Shown: in pieces, positions 53,442 to 62,799 of the stretch | Layout of the letters: each line of letters opens with the position of its first letter | Numbering within the stretch: the first letter of the stretch is position 1 | Source of the DNA: Crassaminicella profunda | GTDB taxonomy: Bacteria > Bacillota > Clostridia > Peptostreptococcales > Thermotaleaceae | NCBI RefSeq assembly: GCF_019884785.1 | Contig: NZ_CP082326.1 | Coordinates: 248,001-312,000, forward strand | DNA length: 64,000 nucleotides | Direction of reading: 5' to 3' | The notes under the pieces: generated by a model | Told to the model about the DNA's origin: nothing | Database searches by the model: none | What the model saw: the letters and a program-made list of their open reading frames with translations, nothing else | Translations under genes and position numbers: made by a program

Positions 53442-54932
53442 ATGAAAAAAAATCAAAGTAAGTTGATCGTATTATTTTTAAGCATCATCATGGTTTTTAG
53501 CATAGTTTGCAGTAGTGCTTATGCTACAGAATCAAAGATTTCAAGAGAGGATGTAAAAAAAGCAGCAGAAAAGACGATTAAGTATTATCATGATACGTAT
53601 AAGGATAAGCAATATGCAGGAATATTGGATTGGCCAGCACTTGGGTTATTTGGATTTGGAGAAGATGTAAGTGGACCTAAGTGGACTGTGAATGGGAAAA
53701 ATGGAGCCTACTGGAGAGAACAACAAGTAAAAGAAGCAAAGCTAGAGCCAGGATATTATGATAATGCGTTAAGATCAGGAGTAAATACAGATTATCAAAG
53801 AACTATTATAGCTGTATGTGCAGCAGGAAAAGATCCAAGAAACTTTGGAGGAAAGAATTTAGTAGAAATTGAAAAAAGTACAATGCTTCCAAGTGGACAT
53901 TTTGCAGATAGCGTGATGGATAATGATACAGGAAAGCCTGTAGGAGAAGACTTAGTCAATGCCCATATTTTTGGTATCATTGCTCTTCATTGTGCAGGAG
54001 AGCCTATTCCTAATAGAGACATGTGTCTATATTGGCTTGAAGATCAACAAAATTTAGATGGTGGATTTACCTTTGATGTAAAATATTTTGATGATCCTGA
54101 AGATTATGATTTAGTTGAATCAGATGTAGATATGACAGCAGCAGGAATTATGGCTTTAGCTATATTGGGAGAAGATGAAAGTAATCCATGTGTAAAAAAA
54201 GCATTAGATTTTCTTCATAGCAAGCAATTAGATAATGGTGGTTTTGAATCTTGGGGAACTGTAAATCCAGAAAGTTGTGCATGGGCAATTCAAGCTATTA
54301 AGCTTATAGGACAAGATCCTATGGGTTCTGAGTGGACTACAAAGTCAGGAGAAAATCCTGTTAGTGCTATGCTTAAATTTCAAATTAAGGATGGGAGCTT
54401 TGTACATGTATTAAATGAAGAAGATAATTTACCAATCTATAGCAATGGCATGTCAACAGAACAAGCCCTTTATGGCATGGCAGATGCATATAATAAAAAG
54501 GCTACTTATGATCTACTTTTTGAAAAATATAGACCAACAGCTGAAAAACATTTATTCAAGGATTTCAAACCAGGACAATTTGGTTTTAAGAAAACAGCAG
54601 ATTTAATTTATAATTATATAATTGCTATAGATGAAAATGGAAATTTTCAACCAAATGAGCCTATAAAAAAAGAGGAAGTATCTAAATGGATGAAAAAAGC
54701 TTTTGATTTAAAAGAGGTTATTTCTATAGATAAGGATACAGTTACAGGAGAAGAATTCATGGGGCTTTTGGTGAAAGCTTTAGGCGAAGAAAAGGAAGGG
54801 AAGCCATCAGAAATATTAGAAATAGCGAAGGAAAAAGGATGGATGTATCCAGAATTTGACCCTCAAAAAATAGTAAATAAAGCACAATGCGCCTGGACTT
54901 TAAGACAAATCAGAAATATAAGTCATCAATAA
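53442..54932 (+). CDS. Secreted alpha/alpha-barrel (prenyltransferase/squalene-oxidase-repeat) protein
   Basis: 496 residues with a signal peptide (1-29). Residues ~35-370 contain repeated QxxDGGF-like helical hairpins: LEDQQNLDGGFTFD, LHSKQLDNGGFESWG, KFQIKDGSFVHV, each followed by a helix such as DVDMTAAGIMALAIL or PESCAWAIQAIKLIG. This is the alpha/alpha barrel shared by terpene cyclases, complement C3d and the N-terminal domain of transcobalamin/intrinsic factor. No DDxD terpene-cyclase acid set is evident. Residues ~375-495 hold degenerate SLH-like segments (NGNFQPNEPIKKEEVSKWM; DPQKIVNKAQCAWTL), perhaps wall-binding. It lies between riboswitch 1 genes and riboswitch 2. A corrinoid-binding alpha domain is the inferred role. 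The ATG follows GGGGGAAAGG. Confidence 0.82.
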   Translation: MKKNQSKLIVLFLSIIMVFSIVCSSAYATESKISREDVKKAAEKTIKYYHDTYKDKQYAGILDWPALGLFGFGEDVSGPKWTVNGKNGAYWREQQVKEAKLEPGYYDNALRSGVNTDYQRTIIAVCAAGKDPRNFGGKNLVEIEKSTMLPSGHFADSVMDNDTGKPVGEDLVNAHIFGIIALHCAGEPIPNRDMCLYWLEDQQNLDGGFTFDVKYFDDPEDYDLVESDVDMTAAGIMALAILGEDESNPCVKKALDFLHSKQLDNGGFESWGTVNPESCAWAIQAIKLIGQDPMGSEWTTKSGENPVSAMLKFQIKDGSFVHVLNEEDNLPIYSNGMSTEQALYGMADAYNKKATYDLLFEKYRPTAEKHLFKDFKPGQFGFKKTADLIYNYIIAIDENGNFQPNEPIKKEEVSKWMKKAFDLKEVISIDKDTVTGEEFMGLLVKALGEEKEGKPSEILEIAKEKGWMYPEFDPQKIVNKAQCAWTLRQIRNISHQ

Positions 54933-54987
54933 TTTCGCAAAAAAGAAGATAATATTACAAAATATTACAAAATTCTTACGCAAAATA

Positions 54988-55016
54988 TTGAATAAACTTA
55001 AAATATATGGTAAAAT
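54988..55016 (+). promoter_or_regulatory. Promoter of the second cobalamin-riboswitch transcript
   Basis: TTGAAT, a 17-bp spacer, TAAAAT (55011-55016). It is 30-40 bp before the riboswitch. Confidence 0.6.
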
Positions 55017-55047
55017 TTACAATGCATGGACAAATTAAAACTAAATA

Positions 55048-55260
55048 GGTAACTTTGAGGTGCTTTTATTAAATAATAAAAGTTTAAAAGGGAATTGGGT
55101 GAAAATCCCAAACGGTCCGGCCACTGTAAGTGGGGAGTGACCTTTCAATATGCCACTGGGAAACTGGGAAGGCGAAAGGAAAACGTTGATCCACAAGTCA
55201 GGAGACCTGCCTAAAAGTTTAAGCATTTTAACCTTCCGAGGAAAGGGGCTATGCAGGGCA
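55048..55260 (+). ncRNA. Cobalamin riboswitch 2
   Basis: All core pieces are visible: aaagggaattgggtgaaaatccc, ggtccggccactgtaagtgggg, tatgccactggg, aactgggaaggcg, and gtcaggagacctgcc, with a closing gcagggc. A terminator follows at 55304-55342, so B12 should stop transcription before the large SLH gene. The rest of the 587-bp gap (54933-55047 and 55343-55519) holds the promoter and the leader, with no further feature I recognise. Confidence 0.95.
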
Positions 55261-55303
55261 GAAAAATTCAAATGATTATTTTATTGATAATAAATATAAA
55301 TGA

Positions 55304-55342
55304 AAAAGCCTTGACTTCCATCGGAAAGTTAAGGCTTTTTTA
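55304..55342 (+). terminator. Riboswitch 2 regulatory terminator
   Basis: A 15-bp stem with one G-T pair (aaaaagccttgactt/aagttaaggcttttt) and T-run, about 180 bp before the SLH gene. Confidence 0.9.
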
Positions 55343-55519
55343 TGTGTATTTTTAGATATTAACAAATTCTACTTAAAGGTATTTTAAAGAATTTGTTTTA
55401 TATTGCTTAATATAAAAAGGCGGTAAGTAAATTTGGAAAGTAGGAGGGAATTAAAAAAAGGATCGTAAGTCTAGATCTTATATGTCATACTTAGCTGACC
55501 TTAAAAAAGGAGGATATTT

Positions 55520-58500
55520 ATGAAGAGAAATTTTAGAGTCTTTATGTCGTTTCTAATTATTTTTACCATGATATTTGGTAATATGGGATGGATGCTAAAT
55601 AAAGACACAGCCACAAAAAATGTAGCGTGGGCAGAGGAAACTGTACAGACAGCAGTATATGATGCAGTATATAGTGTATCAGTAGCAGATCCTAATGTAC
55701 CAGATGATTTTACAAACGACTTATGGTTAAATACGAATTTTCAAATTCTTGAAGTGAATGATACATATCAATTAACATCAAGAAGAGTGCCAGAGATTAT
55801 AGATGGTCCAATAAGTAATAATGTTAGTCATCCCGATTATACTTATAAAATCATAAAGGGAGATAGTGTTACATTACAAGATACAACAGAGAGTAATATG
55901 ACTATTACAGCAGTAAAAGAAGGAACAAGTATTATTGAAGTTGGTTATGATGCAACAACTGCGAATGGAAAAGAATATGGTGCTGTGTCTAAAGTGAATA
56001 AATCTTACATGGTTGTAGATGTTGTAGCAGATAAAGATGTTGATAATGGTATAACATTAGATACAGATATTAGTACAAGAAGCTATGATACGATCTATTA
56101 TAGTGAAGGAGATACAGTAGACTATTCATTTAACGTAAGAGCTACAGGAAGTGATGATGTAGAAGTTACTTGTAATGGAAATATTGTGGAAGGTAGCGGT
56201 AATGAATATACTGTAGCACTTGAAAATAGGAGTAACATAATAGGGATTACAGCAATAAAAGGAGAAAATAAAGAAAAATTATATTATGTTATTGATGCTA
56301 GAAAAATAGAAGTAAAAATAGAAAATAATTCAAGACCCGATGAAGATATAGCTGTAGGGGATGAAGTGAAAGTAAGCTTTAGAGGGATTATTTCACCTGT
56401 ATATAAGTTAGCTACTATCTATAACCCAACATGGTATGCTCCAAATGGTATGTGGGGAGCAACATATGGAACAACTGTCAGATACAATAATAGTGATTTA
56501 GGAGAGGTTGTAACATATGATCACGATCAATATGATTTATATAATCATAATGCTATTAAGTTTACTGTAACAGAGGAAAAGACATATAAGTTTACTAATG
56601 GGCACATTAATTCTGAGTGGTGGGGTTCTCCTCTTGGAACTGAAAGAGATATGAGTGGTCCAGGAGAACCTAATTTAGATGCAGATGTATTACATGATGA
56701 TTTCTCTATATTACCTGATTTTGAGGTGATAGTTGGAAATGGTAGTACAAATTTACCAGTAGCAGATCCTAATGTACCAGATGATTTTACAAACGATCTA
56801 TGGTTAAATACTAATTTTCAAATTCTTGAAGTGAATGATACATATCAATTAACATCAAGAAGAGTGCCAGAGATTATAGATGGTCCAATAAGTAATAATG
56901 TTAGTCATCCCGATTATACTTATAAAATCATAAAGGGAGATAGTGTTACATTACAAGATACAACAGAGAGTAATATGACTATTACAGCAGTAAAAGAAGG
57001 AACAAGTATTATTGAAGTTGGTTATGATGCAACAACTGCGAATGGAAAAGAATATGGTGCTGTGTCTAAAGTGAATAAATCTTACATGGTTGTAGATGTT
57101 GTAGCAGATAAAGATGTTGATAATGGTATAACATTAGATACAGATATTAGTACAAGAAGCTATGATACGATCTATTATAGTGAAGGAGATACAGTAGACT
57201 ATTCATTTAACGTAAGAGCTACAGGAAGTGATGATGTAGAAGTTACTTGTAATGGAAATATTGTGGAAGGTAGCGGTAATGAATATACTGTAGCACTTGA
57301 AAATAGGAGTAACATAATAGGGATTACAGCAATAAAAGGAGAAAATAAAGAAAAATTATATTATGTTATTGATGCTAGAAAAATAGAAGTAAAAATAGAA
57401 AATAATTCAAGACCCGATGAAGATATAGCTGTAGGGGATGAAGTGAAAGTAAGCTTTAGAGGGATTATTTCACCTGTATATAAGTTAGCTACTATCTATA
57501 ACCCAACATGGTATGCTCCAAATGGTATGTGGGGAGCAACATATGGAACAACTGTCAGATACAATAATAGTGATTTAGGAGAGGTTGTAACATATGATCA
57601 CGATCAATATGATTTATATAATCATAATGCTATTAAGTTTACTGTAACAGAGGAAAAGACATATAAGTTTACTAATGGGCACATTAATTCTGAGTGGTGG
57701 GGTTCTCCTCTTGGAACTGAAAGAGATATGAGTGGTCCAGGAGAACCTAATTTAGATGCAGATGTATTACATGATGATTTCTCTATATTACCTGATTTTG
57801 AGGTGATAGTTGGAAATGGTAGTACAAATTTACCAGTAGCAGATCCTAATGTACCAGATGATTTTACAAACGATCTATGGTTAAATACTAATTTTCAAAT
57901 TCTTGAAGTGAATGATACATATCAATTAACATCAAGAAGAGTGCCAGAGATTATAGATGGTCCAATAAGTAATAATGTTAGTCATCCCGATTATACTTAT
58001 AAAATCATAAAGGGAGATAGTGTTACATTACAAGATACAACAGAGAGTAATATGACTATTACAGCAGTAAAAGAAGGAACAAGTATTATTGAAGTTGGTT
58101 ATGATGCAACAACTGCGAATGGAAAAGAATATGGTGCTGTGTCTAAAGTGAATAAATCTTACATGGTTGTAGATGTTGTAGCAGATAAAGATGTTGATAA
58201 TGGTATAACATTAGATACAGATATTAGTACAAGAAGCTATGATACGATCTATTATAGTGAAGGAGATACAGTAGACTATTCATTTAACGTAAGAGCTACA
58301 GGAAGTGATGATGTAGAAGTTACTTGTAATGGAAATATTGTGGAAGGTAGCGGTAATGAATATACTGTAGCACTTGAAAATAGGAGTAACATAATAGGGA
58401 TTACAGCAATAAAAGGAGAAAATAAAGAAAAATTATATTATGTTATTGATGCTAGAAAAATAGAAGTAAAAATAGAAAATAATTCAAGACCCGATGAAGA

Positions 58501-61500
58501 TATAGCTGTAGGGGATGAAGTGAAAGTAAGCTTTAGAGGGATTATTTCACCTGTATATAAGTTAGCTACTATCTATAACCCAACATGGTATGCTCCAAAT
58601 GGTATGTGGGGAGCAACATATGGAACAACTGTCAGATACAATAATAGTGATTTAGGAGAGGTTGTAACATATGATCACGATCAATATGATTTATATAATC
58701 ATAATGCTATTAAGTTTACTGTAACAGAGGAAAAGACATATAAGTTTACTAATGGGCACATTAATTCTGAGTGGTGGGGTTCTCCTCTTGGAACTGAAAG
58801 AGATATGAGTGGTCCAGGAGAACCTAATTTAGATGCAGATGTATTACATGATGATTTCTCTATATTACCTGATTTTGAGGTGATAGTTGGAAATGGTAGT
58901 ACAAATTTACCAGTAGCAGATCCTAATGTACCAGATGATTTTACAAACGATCTATGGTTAAATACTAATTTTCAAATTCTTGAAGTGAATGATACATATC
59001 AATTAACATCAAGAAGAGTGCCAGAGATTATAGATGGTCCAATAAGTAATAATGTTAGTCATCCCGATTATACTTATAAAATCATAAAGGGAGATAGTGT
59101 TACATTACAAGATACAACAGAGAGTAATATGACTATTACAGCAGTAAAAGAAGGAACAAGTATTATTGAAGTTGGTTATGATGCAACAACTGCGAATGGA
59201 AAAGAATATGGTGCTGTGTCTAAAGTGAATAAATCTTACATGGTTGTAGATGTTGTAGCAGATAAAGATGTTGATAATGGTATAACATTAGATACAGATA
59301 TTAGTACAAGAAGCTATGATACGATCTATTATAGTGAAGGAGATACAGTAGACTATTCATTTAACGTAAGAGCTACAGGAAGTGATGATGTAGAAGTTAC
59401 TTGTAATGGAAATATTGTGGAAGGTAGCGGTAATGAATATACTGTAGCACTTGAAAATAGGAGTAACATAATAGGGATTACAGCAATAAAAGGAGAAAAT
59501 AAAGAAAAATTATATTATGTTATTGATGCTAGAAAAATAGAAGTAAAAATAGAAAATAATTCAAGACCCGATGAAGATATAGCTGTAGGGGATGAAGTGA
59601 AAGTAAGCTTTAGAGGGATTATTTCACCTGTATATAAGTTAGCTACTATCTATAACCCAACATGGTATGCTCCAAATGGTATGTGGGGAGCAACATATGG
59701 AACAACTGTCAGATACAATAATAGTGATTTAGGAGAGGTTGTAACATATGATCACGATCAATATGATTTATATAATCATAATGCCATTAAGTTTACTGTA
59801 ACAGAGGAAAAGACATATAAGTTTACTAATGGGCATATTAATTCTGAGTGGTGGGGTTCTCCTCTTGGAACTGAAAGAGATATGAGTGGTCCAGGAGAAC
59901 CTAATTTAGATGCAAATGTATTACATGATGATTTTTCTATATTACCTGACTTTGAGGTGGTAGTTGGAAAAGCCACTACAATACCAGAAAGTGATAAAGA
60001 TATAATTGCACCTGACATTACAACAGATTTAGAAAGTAAAACAGTTCAAGAAGCCAAATTATCATTTACAGTAAGTGCAAACGATGATAAGGATGGAAAA
60101 GTGATACCTAGTATTACATTAAATGACCAATCAGTAGAAGGAAAAGATGGAAATTATGTAGTTACATTAAATAATGGAGACAATACTATTCTAGTAAAAG
60201 TAACGGATCAAGCAGGCAATAAAGCAGAAAAACGTTTTATAATTATTTACCAAAAAGATGAGGATGTTGTTATACCTCCAACAAAAAAATCTATTAAGGT
60301 AGATATAAGAATAGAAGGAAATAAAGAGACAATTATAGATAAAACAAAAGTATACTTAAACGAAAGCGATTTAGATTTAAAACAGTATAATATAGATAGA
60401 AATTATGAAAATTATACTACTATTCATCCAACTGTAAAAGTATTAGAGAAACAGGGTGTAAGGTATGAATTTGACAAAAAATATAATTACAATTTCTTAA
60501 CGATGATTGATGGATTGAGAATGAATGGTATAAATTCTGGAAAAGATGGATGGATGTATTTTATCAACAATAGATATGCAGACCGTGGATTGAGTGAATA
60601 TTCAATAAAGGATGGAGATTCAATTGTATGGTTTTTTACAGAAGACTATACAAAAAATCATTTTGCATGGTTTGATCAAGAAGAAGTGAAAGTAAGTGCT
60701 GGAGATAAAATAACATTAAGACTTCAAGGAAGATATCATAATATGAATAGTGGACAGAGTTCAACTAAAGGTATTGAAGGTGCTACGATACTTGTGAATA
60801 ATAATAAGTGGAAATCCAACGAAGGATTTGTAAAAACGGATGAGGATGGAAAAGCTACAATTATATTTAATAGAGCAGGAACTTATCATGTTTCAGCGGA
60901 AAGATTTGATGGAAGCATAAGAGATATTTCAAGACCATATTGTAAGATCATAGTAGAAGGAAAAGCAGGTAATGAGGACAAAGGAGAATATGGTGATGAA
61001 GAAAATATCATCAATGATCCAAATGGAAGTGAAAAAGATATTACAAATGCTACAAAACAAGTAGCTGATAAATTAGATAAAAAAGCTAATGCAATCAAGT
61101 CAGAAAAAGATGCACAAAATGTAGTAAAAGATGCTAAAGATGTCGCTAAGATTATGGAAAAAGCAGCTGAACGTGTAAGTACTGAAGAAGGGGCGAAAAA
61201 TGTAGCTAAAGAAAGTGTAAAAATAGTAAATAATTTAATTAAATCAGCTGAAAAACTAACAAAAGACAGTGATAAGAAAGAAGTAAGTGAAGCTGCAACA
61301 GAAAATATGAAAGCTACAATGAAAGTAATGGATAAAATCAATGATACAAAAGAAGTCAACAAAGTAGCAGGAGACCTAATAAATATTGCTGGTAAATTGA
61401 TTAAACAGTTAGGTAATAAAAATGCAAAAGAAGTCATTGAAAGCACTGTAAAGGTTGCAGAAAAAGCAGTTGTAAAAGCAAGTGTAAAAGAGATTGATAA

Positions 61501-62710
61501 AGATAAAATAAAAGTAGAAAAAGAAAAGGTTGTAGCCACAGTAGATGAAGCTATCATAAAAGAAATGGCTAAAAATACAGTAGCTACAGTAAAAGCAATA
61601 AAAGAAAAATTAAAAGAAAATGGGTTTGAAACTAAACAAGCAATAGAAAATAAAGTAACCATAGAGATACCAAAAACAGATAAAAAAGAAGTAGAAGCAA
61701 AATTACCAGCGAATATGATGAAAACATTAAAAGAAAATGGTATAGAAAAAGCAGCAATAAAGACAGAAACAGCTGTATTTAATTTGACACCAAATACCTT
61801 TGGAGAAAATGAAAAGGATCAAGCAGTAAGCTTAGGTGCAAAAGAGATTGATCGAAATATGCTAACACCTCTTGAAAGAAACAAAGTACCAAAGGGATGT
61901 ATCGTAGTAGATCTAGATGCAAAGATTGGAGAAGAAAAGATAAGTAACTTCAATGAACCAATTGCAGTAAGTATTCCATATAAAGGAGAAGTAAAGGAAG
62001 GCGAAGTGGTACAGGTATTCTTCCTAAATGATAATGGTATTATTGAAAGTAGAGGTGGAGCATATGATCCTGCTAAGAAGATGGTAACATTTACAACACC
62101 TCACTTTAGTAAGTACTTTGCAAAGAAAGTAGATAAAACAGAAATACAAGTAACAGAAGTAACGTTTAAAGATCTAGGGGATTACGAATGGGCAAAAGAA
62201 GCTATTGAAGCTATGGCTACGAACAAAATTATCAATGGTCGCTCAGATGAGAAGTTCGATCCATCTGCAAATATTACAAGAGCAGAGTTTGCTACACTTG
62301 TAACAAAAATGATGGGATATACTACTGAAAATATGGATATACCATTCATAGATGTAGAAAAAGACACTTGGTATTATGATTTTGTAGGAGTAGCATACAA
62401 AAATGGTTTGATCAATGGTAGAAGTGAAAATGTATTTGATCCAAATGGAAATATTACAAGACAAGAAATGGCAGTAATCCTTGCAAAAGTTCTTGACAAA
62501 TCAGGATATAGTCAAGGTGGATTAAGTGAATTAGATATCTTCAAGGATGCTAATGATATAGCATCATGGTCGAAAAATAGTGTAAGTCTTTGTGTAAAAG
62601 AAAAAATCATCAGTGGTATGGATGATGGAAACTTTGCACCAAAACAAAATGCTAATCGTGCACAAGCCGCTGCTATGCTTTACAAAGTATATCAATTAAT
62701 TGTAAAATAA
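55520..62710 (+). CDS. Giant SLH surface protein with four 359-residue repeats and a DUF4430 domain
   Basis: 2396 residues. Signal peptide 1-38, then four near-identical repeats (55-413, 414-772, 773-1131, 1132-1490). Each repeat has beta-sandwich-like segments with a W/Y-rich end (NPTWYAPNGMWGATYGTT). An Ig-like domain follows at ~1494-1575. A DUF4430 domain lies at ~1590-1710, with DGWMYFINNRYADRG and SIKDGDSIVWFF, the transcobalamin-C-terminal-like pattern. A further beta domain (~1710-1810), an Ala/Lys-rich coiled coil (~1830-2040) and a ZU5-like stretch lead to three C-terminal SLH domains (2216-2396) with DPSANITRAEFA- and DPNGNITRQEMA-type motifs. It is therefore wall-anchored and long enough to cross the S-layer. 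The ATG follows AAAGGAGG. Riboswitch 2 makes it a B12-repressed surface protein; corrinoid capture is inferred. Confidence 0.88.
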   Translation: MKRNFRVFMSFLIIFTMIFGNMGWMLNKDTATKNVAWAEETVQTAVYDAVYSVSVADPNVPDDFTNDLWLNTNFQILEVNDTYQLTSRRVPEIIDGPISNNVSHPDYTYKIIKGDSVTLQDTTESNMTITAVKEGTSIIEVGYDATTANGKEYGAVSKVNKSYMVVDVVADKDVDNGITLDTDISTRSYDTIYYSEGDTVDYSFNVRATGSDDVEVTCNGNIVEGSGNEYTVALENRSNIIGITAIKGENKEKLYYVIDARKIEVKIENNSRPDEDIAVGDEVKVSFRGIISPVYKLATIYNPTWYAPNGMWGATYGTTVRYNNSDLGEVVTYDHDQYDLYNHNAIKFTVTEEKTYKFTNGHINSEWWGSPLGTERDMSGPGEPNLDADVLHDDFSILPDFEVIVGNGSTNLPVADPNVPDDFTNDLWLNTNFQILEVNDTYQLTSRRVPEIIDGPISNNVSHPDYTYKIIKGDSVTLQDTTESNMTITAVKEGTSIIEVGYDATTANGKEYGAVSKVNKSYMVVDVVADKDVDNGITLDTDISTRSYDTIYYSEGDTVDYSFNVRATGSDDVEVTCNGNIVEGSGNEYTVALENRSNIIGITAIKGENKEKLYYVIDARKIEVKIENNSRPDEDIAVGDEVKVSFRGIISPVYKLATIYNPTWYAPNGMWGATYGTTVRYNNSDLGEVVTYDHDQYDLYNHNAIKFTVTEEKTYKFTNGHINSEWWGSPLGTERDMSGPGEPNLDADVLHDDFSILPDFEVIVGNGSTNLPVADPNVPDDFTNDLWLNTNFQILEVNDTYQLTSRRVPEIIDGPISNNVSHPDYTYKIIKGDSVTLQDTTESNMTITAVKEGTSIIEVGYDATTANGKEYGAVSKVNKSYMVVDVVADKDVDNGITLDTDISTRSYDTIYYSEGDTVDYSFNVRATGSDDVEVTCNGNIVEGSGNEYTVALENRSNIIGITAIKGENKEKLYYVIDARKIEVKIENNSRPDEDIAVGDEVKVSFRGIISPVYKLATIYNPTWYAPNGMWGATYGTTVRYNNSDLGEVVTYDHDQYDLYNHNAIKFTVTEEKTYKFTNGHINSEWWGSPLGTERDMSGPGEPNLDADVLHDDFSILPDFEVIVGNGSTNLPVADPNVPDDFTNDLWLNTNFQILEVNDTYQLTSRRVPEIIDGPISNNVSHPDYTYKIIKGDSVTLQDTTESNMTITAVKEGTSIIEVGYDATTANGKEYGAVSKVNKSYMVVDVVADKDVDNGITLDTDISTRSYDTIYYSEGDTVDYSFNVRATGSDDVEVTCNGNIVEGSGNEYTVALENRSNIIGITAIKGENKEKLYYVIDARKIEVKIENNSRPDEDIAVGDEVKVSFRGIISPVYKLATIYNPTWYAPNGMWGATYGTTVRYNNSDLGEVVTYDHDQYDLYNHNAIKFTVTEEKTYKFTNGHINSEWWGSPLGTERDMSGPGEPNLDANVLHDDFSILPDFEVVVGKATTIPESDKDIIAPDITTDLESKTVQEAKLSFTVSANDDKDGKVIPSITLNDQSVEGKDGNYVVTLNNGDNTILVKVTDQAGNKAEKRFIIIYQKDEDVVIPPTKKSIKVDIRIEGNKETIIDKTKVYLNESDLDLKQYNIDRNYENYTTIHPTVKVLEKQGVRYEFDKKYNYNFLTMIDGLRMNGINSGKDGWMYFINNRYADRGLSEYSIKDGDSIVWFFTEDYTKNHFAWFDQEEVKVSAGDKITLRLQGRYHNMNSGQSSTKGIEGATILVNNNKWKSNEGFVKTDEDGKATIIFNRAGTYHVSAERFDGSIRDISRPYCKIIVEGKAGNEDKGEYGDEENIINDPNGSEKDITNATKQVADKLDKKANAIKSEKDAQNVVKDAKDVAKIMEKAAERVSTEEGAKNVAKESVKIVNNLIKSAEKLTKDSDKKEVSEAATENMKATMKVMDKINDTKEVNKVAGDLINIAGKLIKQLGNKNAKEVIESTVKVAEKAVVKASVKEIDKDKIKVEKEKVVATVDEAIIKEMAKNTVATVKAIKEKLKENGFETKQAIENKVTIEIPKTDKKEVEAKLPANMMKTLKENGIEKAAIKTETAVFNLTPNTFGENEKDQAVSLGAKEIDRNMLTPLERNKVPKGCIVVDLDAKIGEEKISNFNEPIAVSIPYKGEVKEGEVVQVFFLNDNGIIESRGGAYDPAKKMVTFTTPHFSKYFAKKVDKTEIQVTEVTFKDLGDYEWAKEAIEAMATNKIINGRSDEKFDPSANITRAEFATLVTKMMGYTTENMDIPFIDVEKDTWYYDFVGVAYKNGLINGRSENVFDPNGNITRQEMAVILAKVLDKSGYSQGGLSELDIFKDANDIASWSKNSVSLCVKEKIISGMDDGNFAPKQNANRAQAAAMLYKVYQLIVK
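55682..59989 (+). repeat. Four tandem 1077-bp direct repeats inside the SLH gene
   Basis: Units start at 55682, 56759, 57836 and 58913, each exactly 1077 bp (359 codons). Units 2 and 3 look identical by eye. Unit 1 differs from the others by three bases near its start (cgacttatgg versus cgatctatgg; acg versus act). Unit 4 differs only in its last ~200 bp and then diverges into unique sequence. The pattern fits growth by unequal crossover. Confidence 0.95.
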
Positions 62711-62730
62711 AGAAGAATGCAAGAAAATGG

Positions 62731-62770
62731 AAACTGCTAGTATTACTTAGCAGTTTTCTGTCTTTTTTAG
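62731..62770 (+). terminator. Intrinsic terminator after the repeat SLH gene
   Basis: Stem aaactgcta/tagcagttt followed by tctgtctttttta. It separates the SLH gene from the NifH-like gene, which may be reached by read-through or by a promoter I cannot identify. Confidence 0.8.
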
Positions 62771-62799
62771 GATTAGAATAAAGAAAAGGGGTGAACCTA

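Noticed and set aside
53442-54932. Terpene cyclase or prenyltransferase enzyme
   Set aside because: The barrel repeats are present, but the protein is secreted, has no clear DxDD or DDxxD catalytic acids, and sits among B12-regulated surface genes.
55682-59989. Long direct repeats as transposon or duplicated genes
   Set aside because: The units are exactly in frame within one open reading frame, and carry no transposase or terminal inverted repeats.
60886-61662. 258-codon open frame on the minus strand
   Set aside because: It is antisense to the Ala/Lys-rich coiled coil of the large SLH protein. The Ser/Phe/Thr-rich hydrophobic content is what low-complexity Lys/Glu/Ala codons give in reverse.
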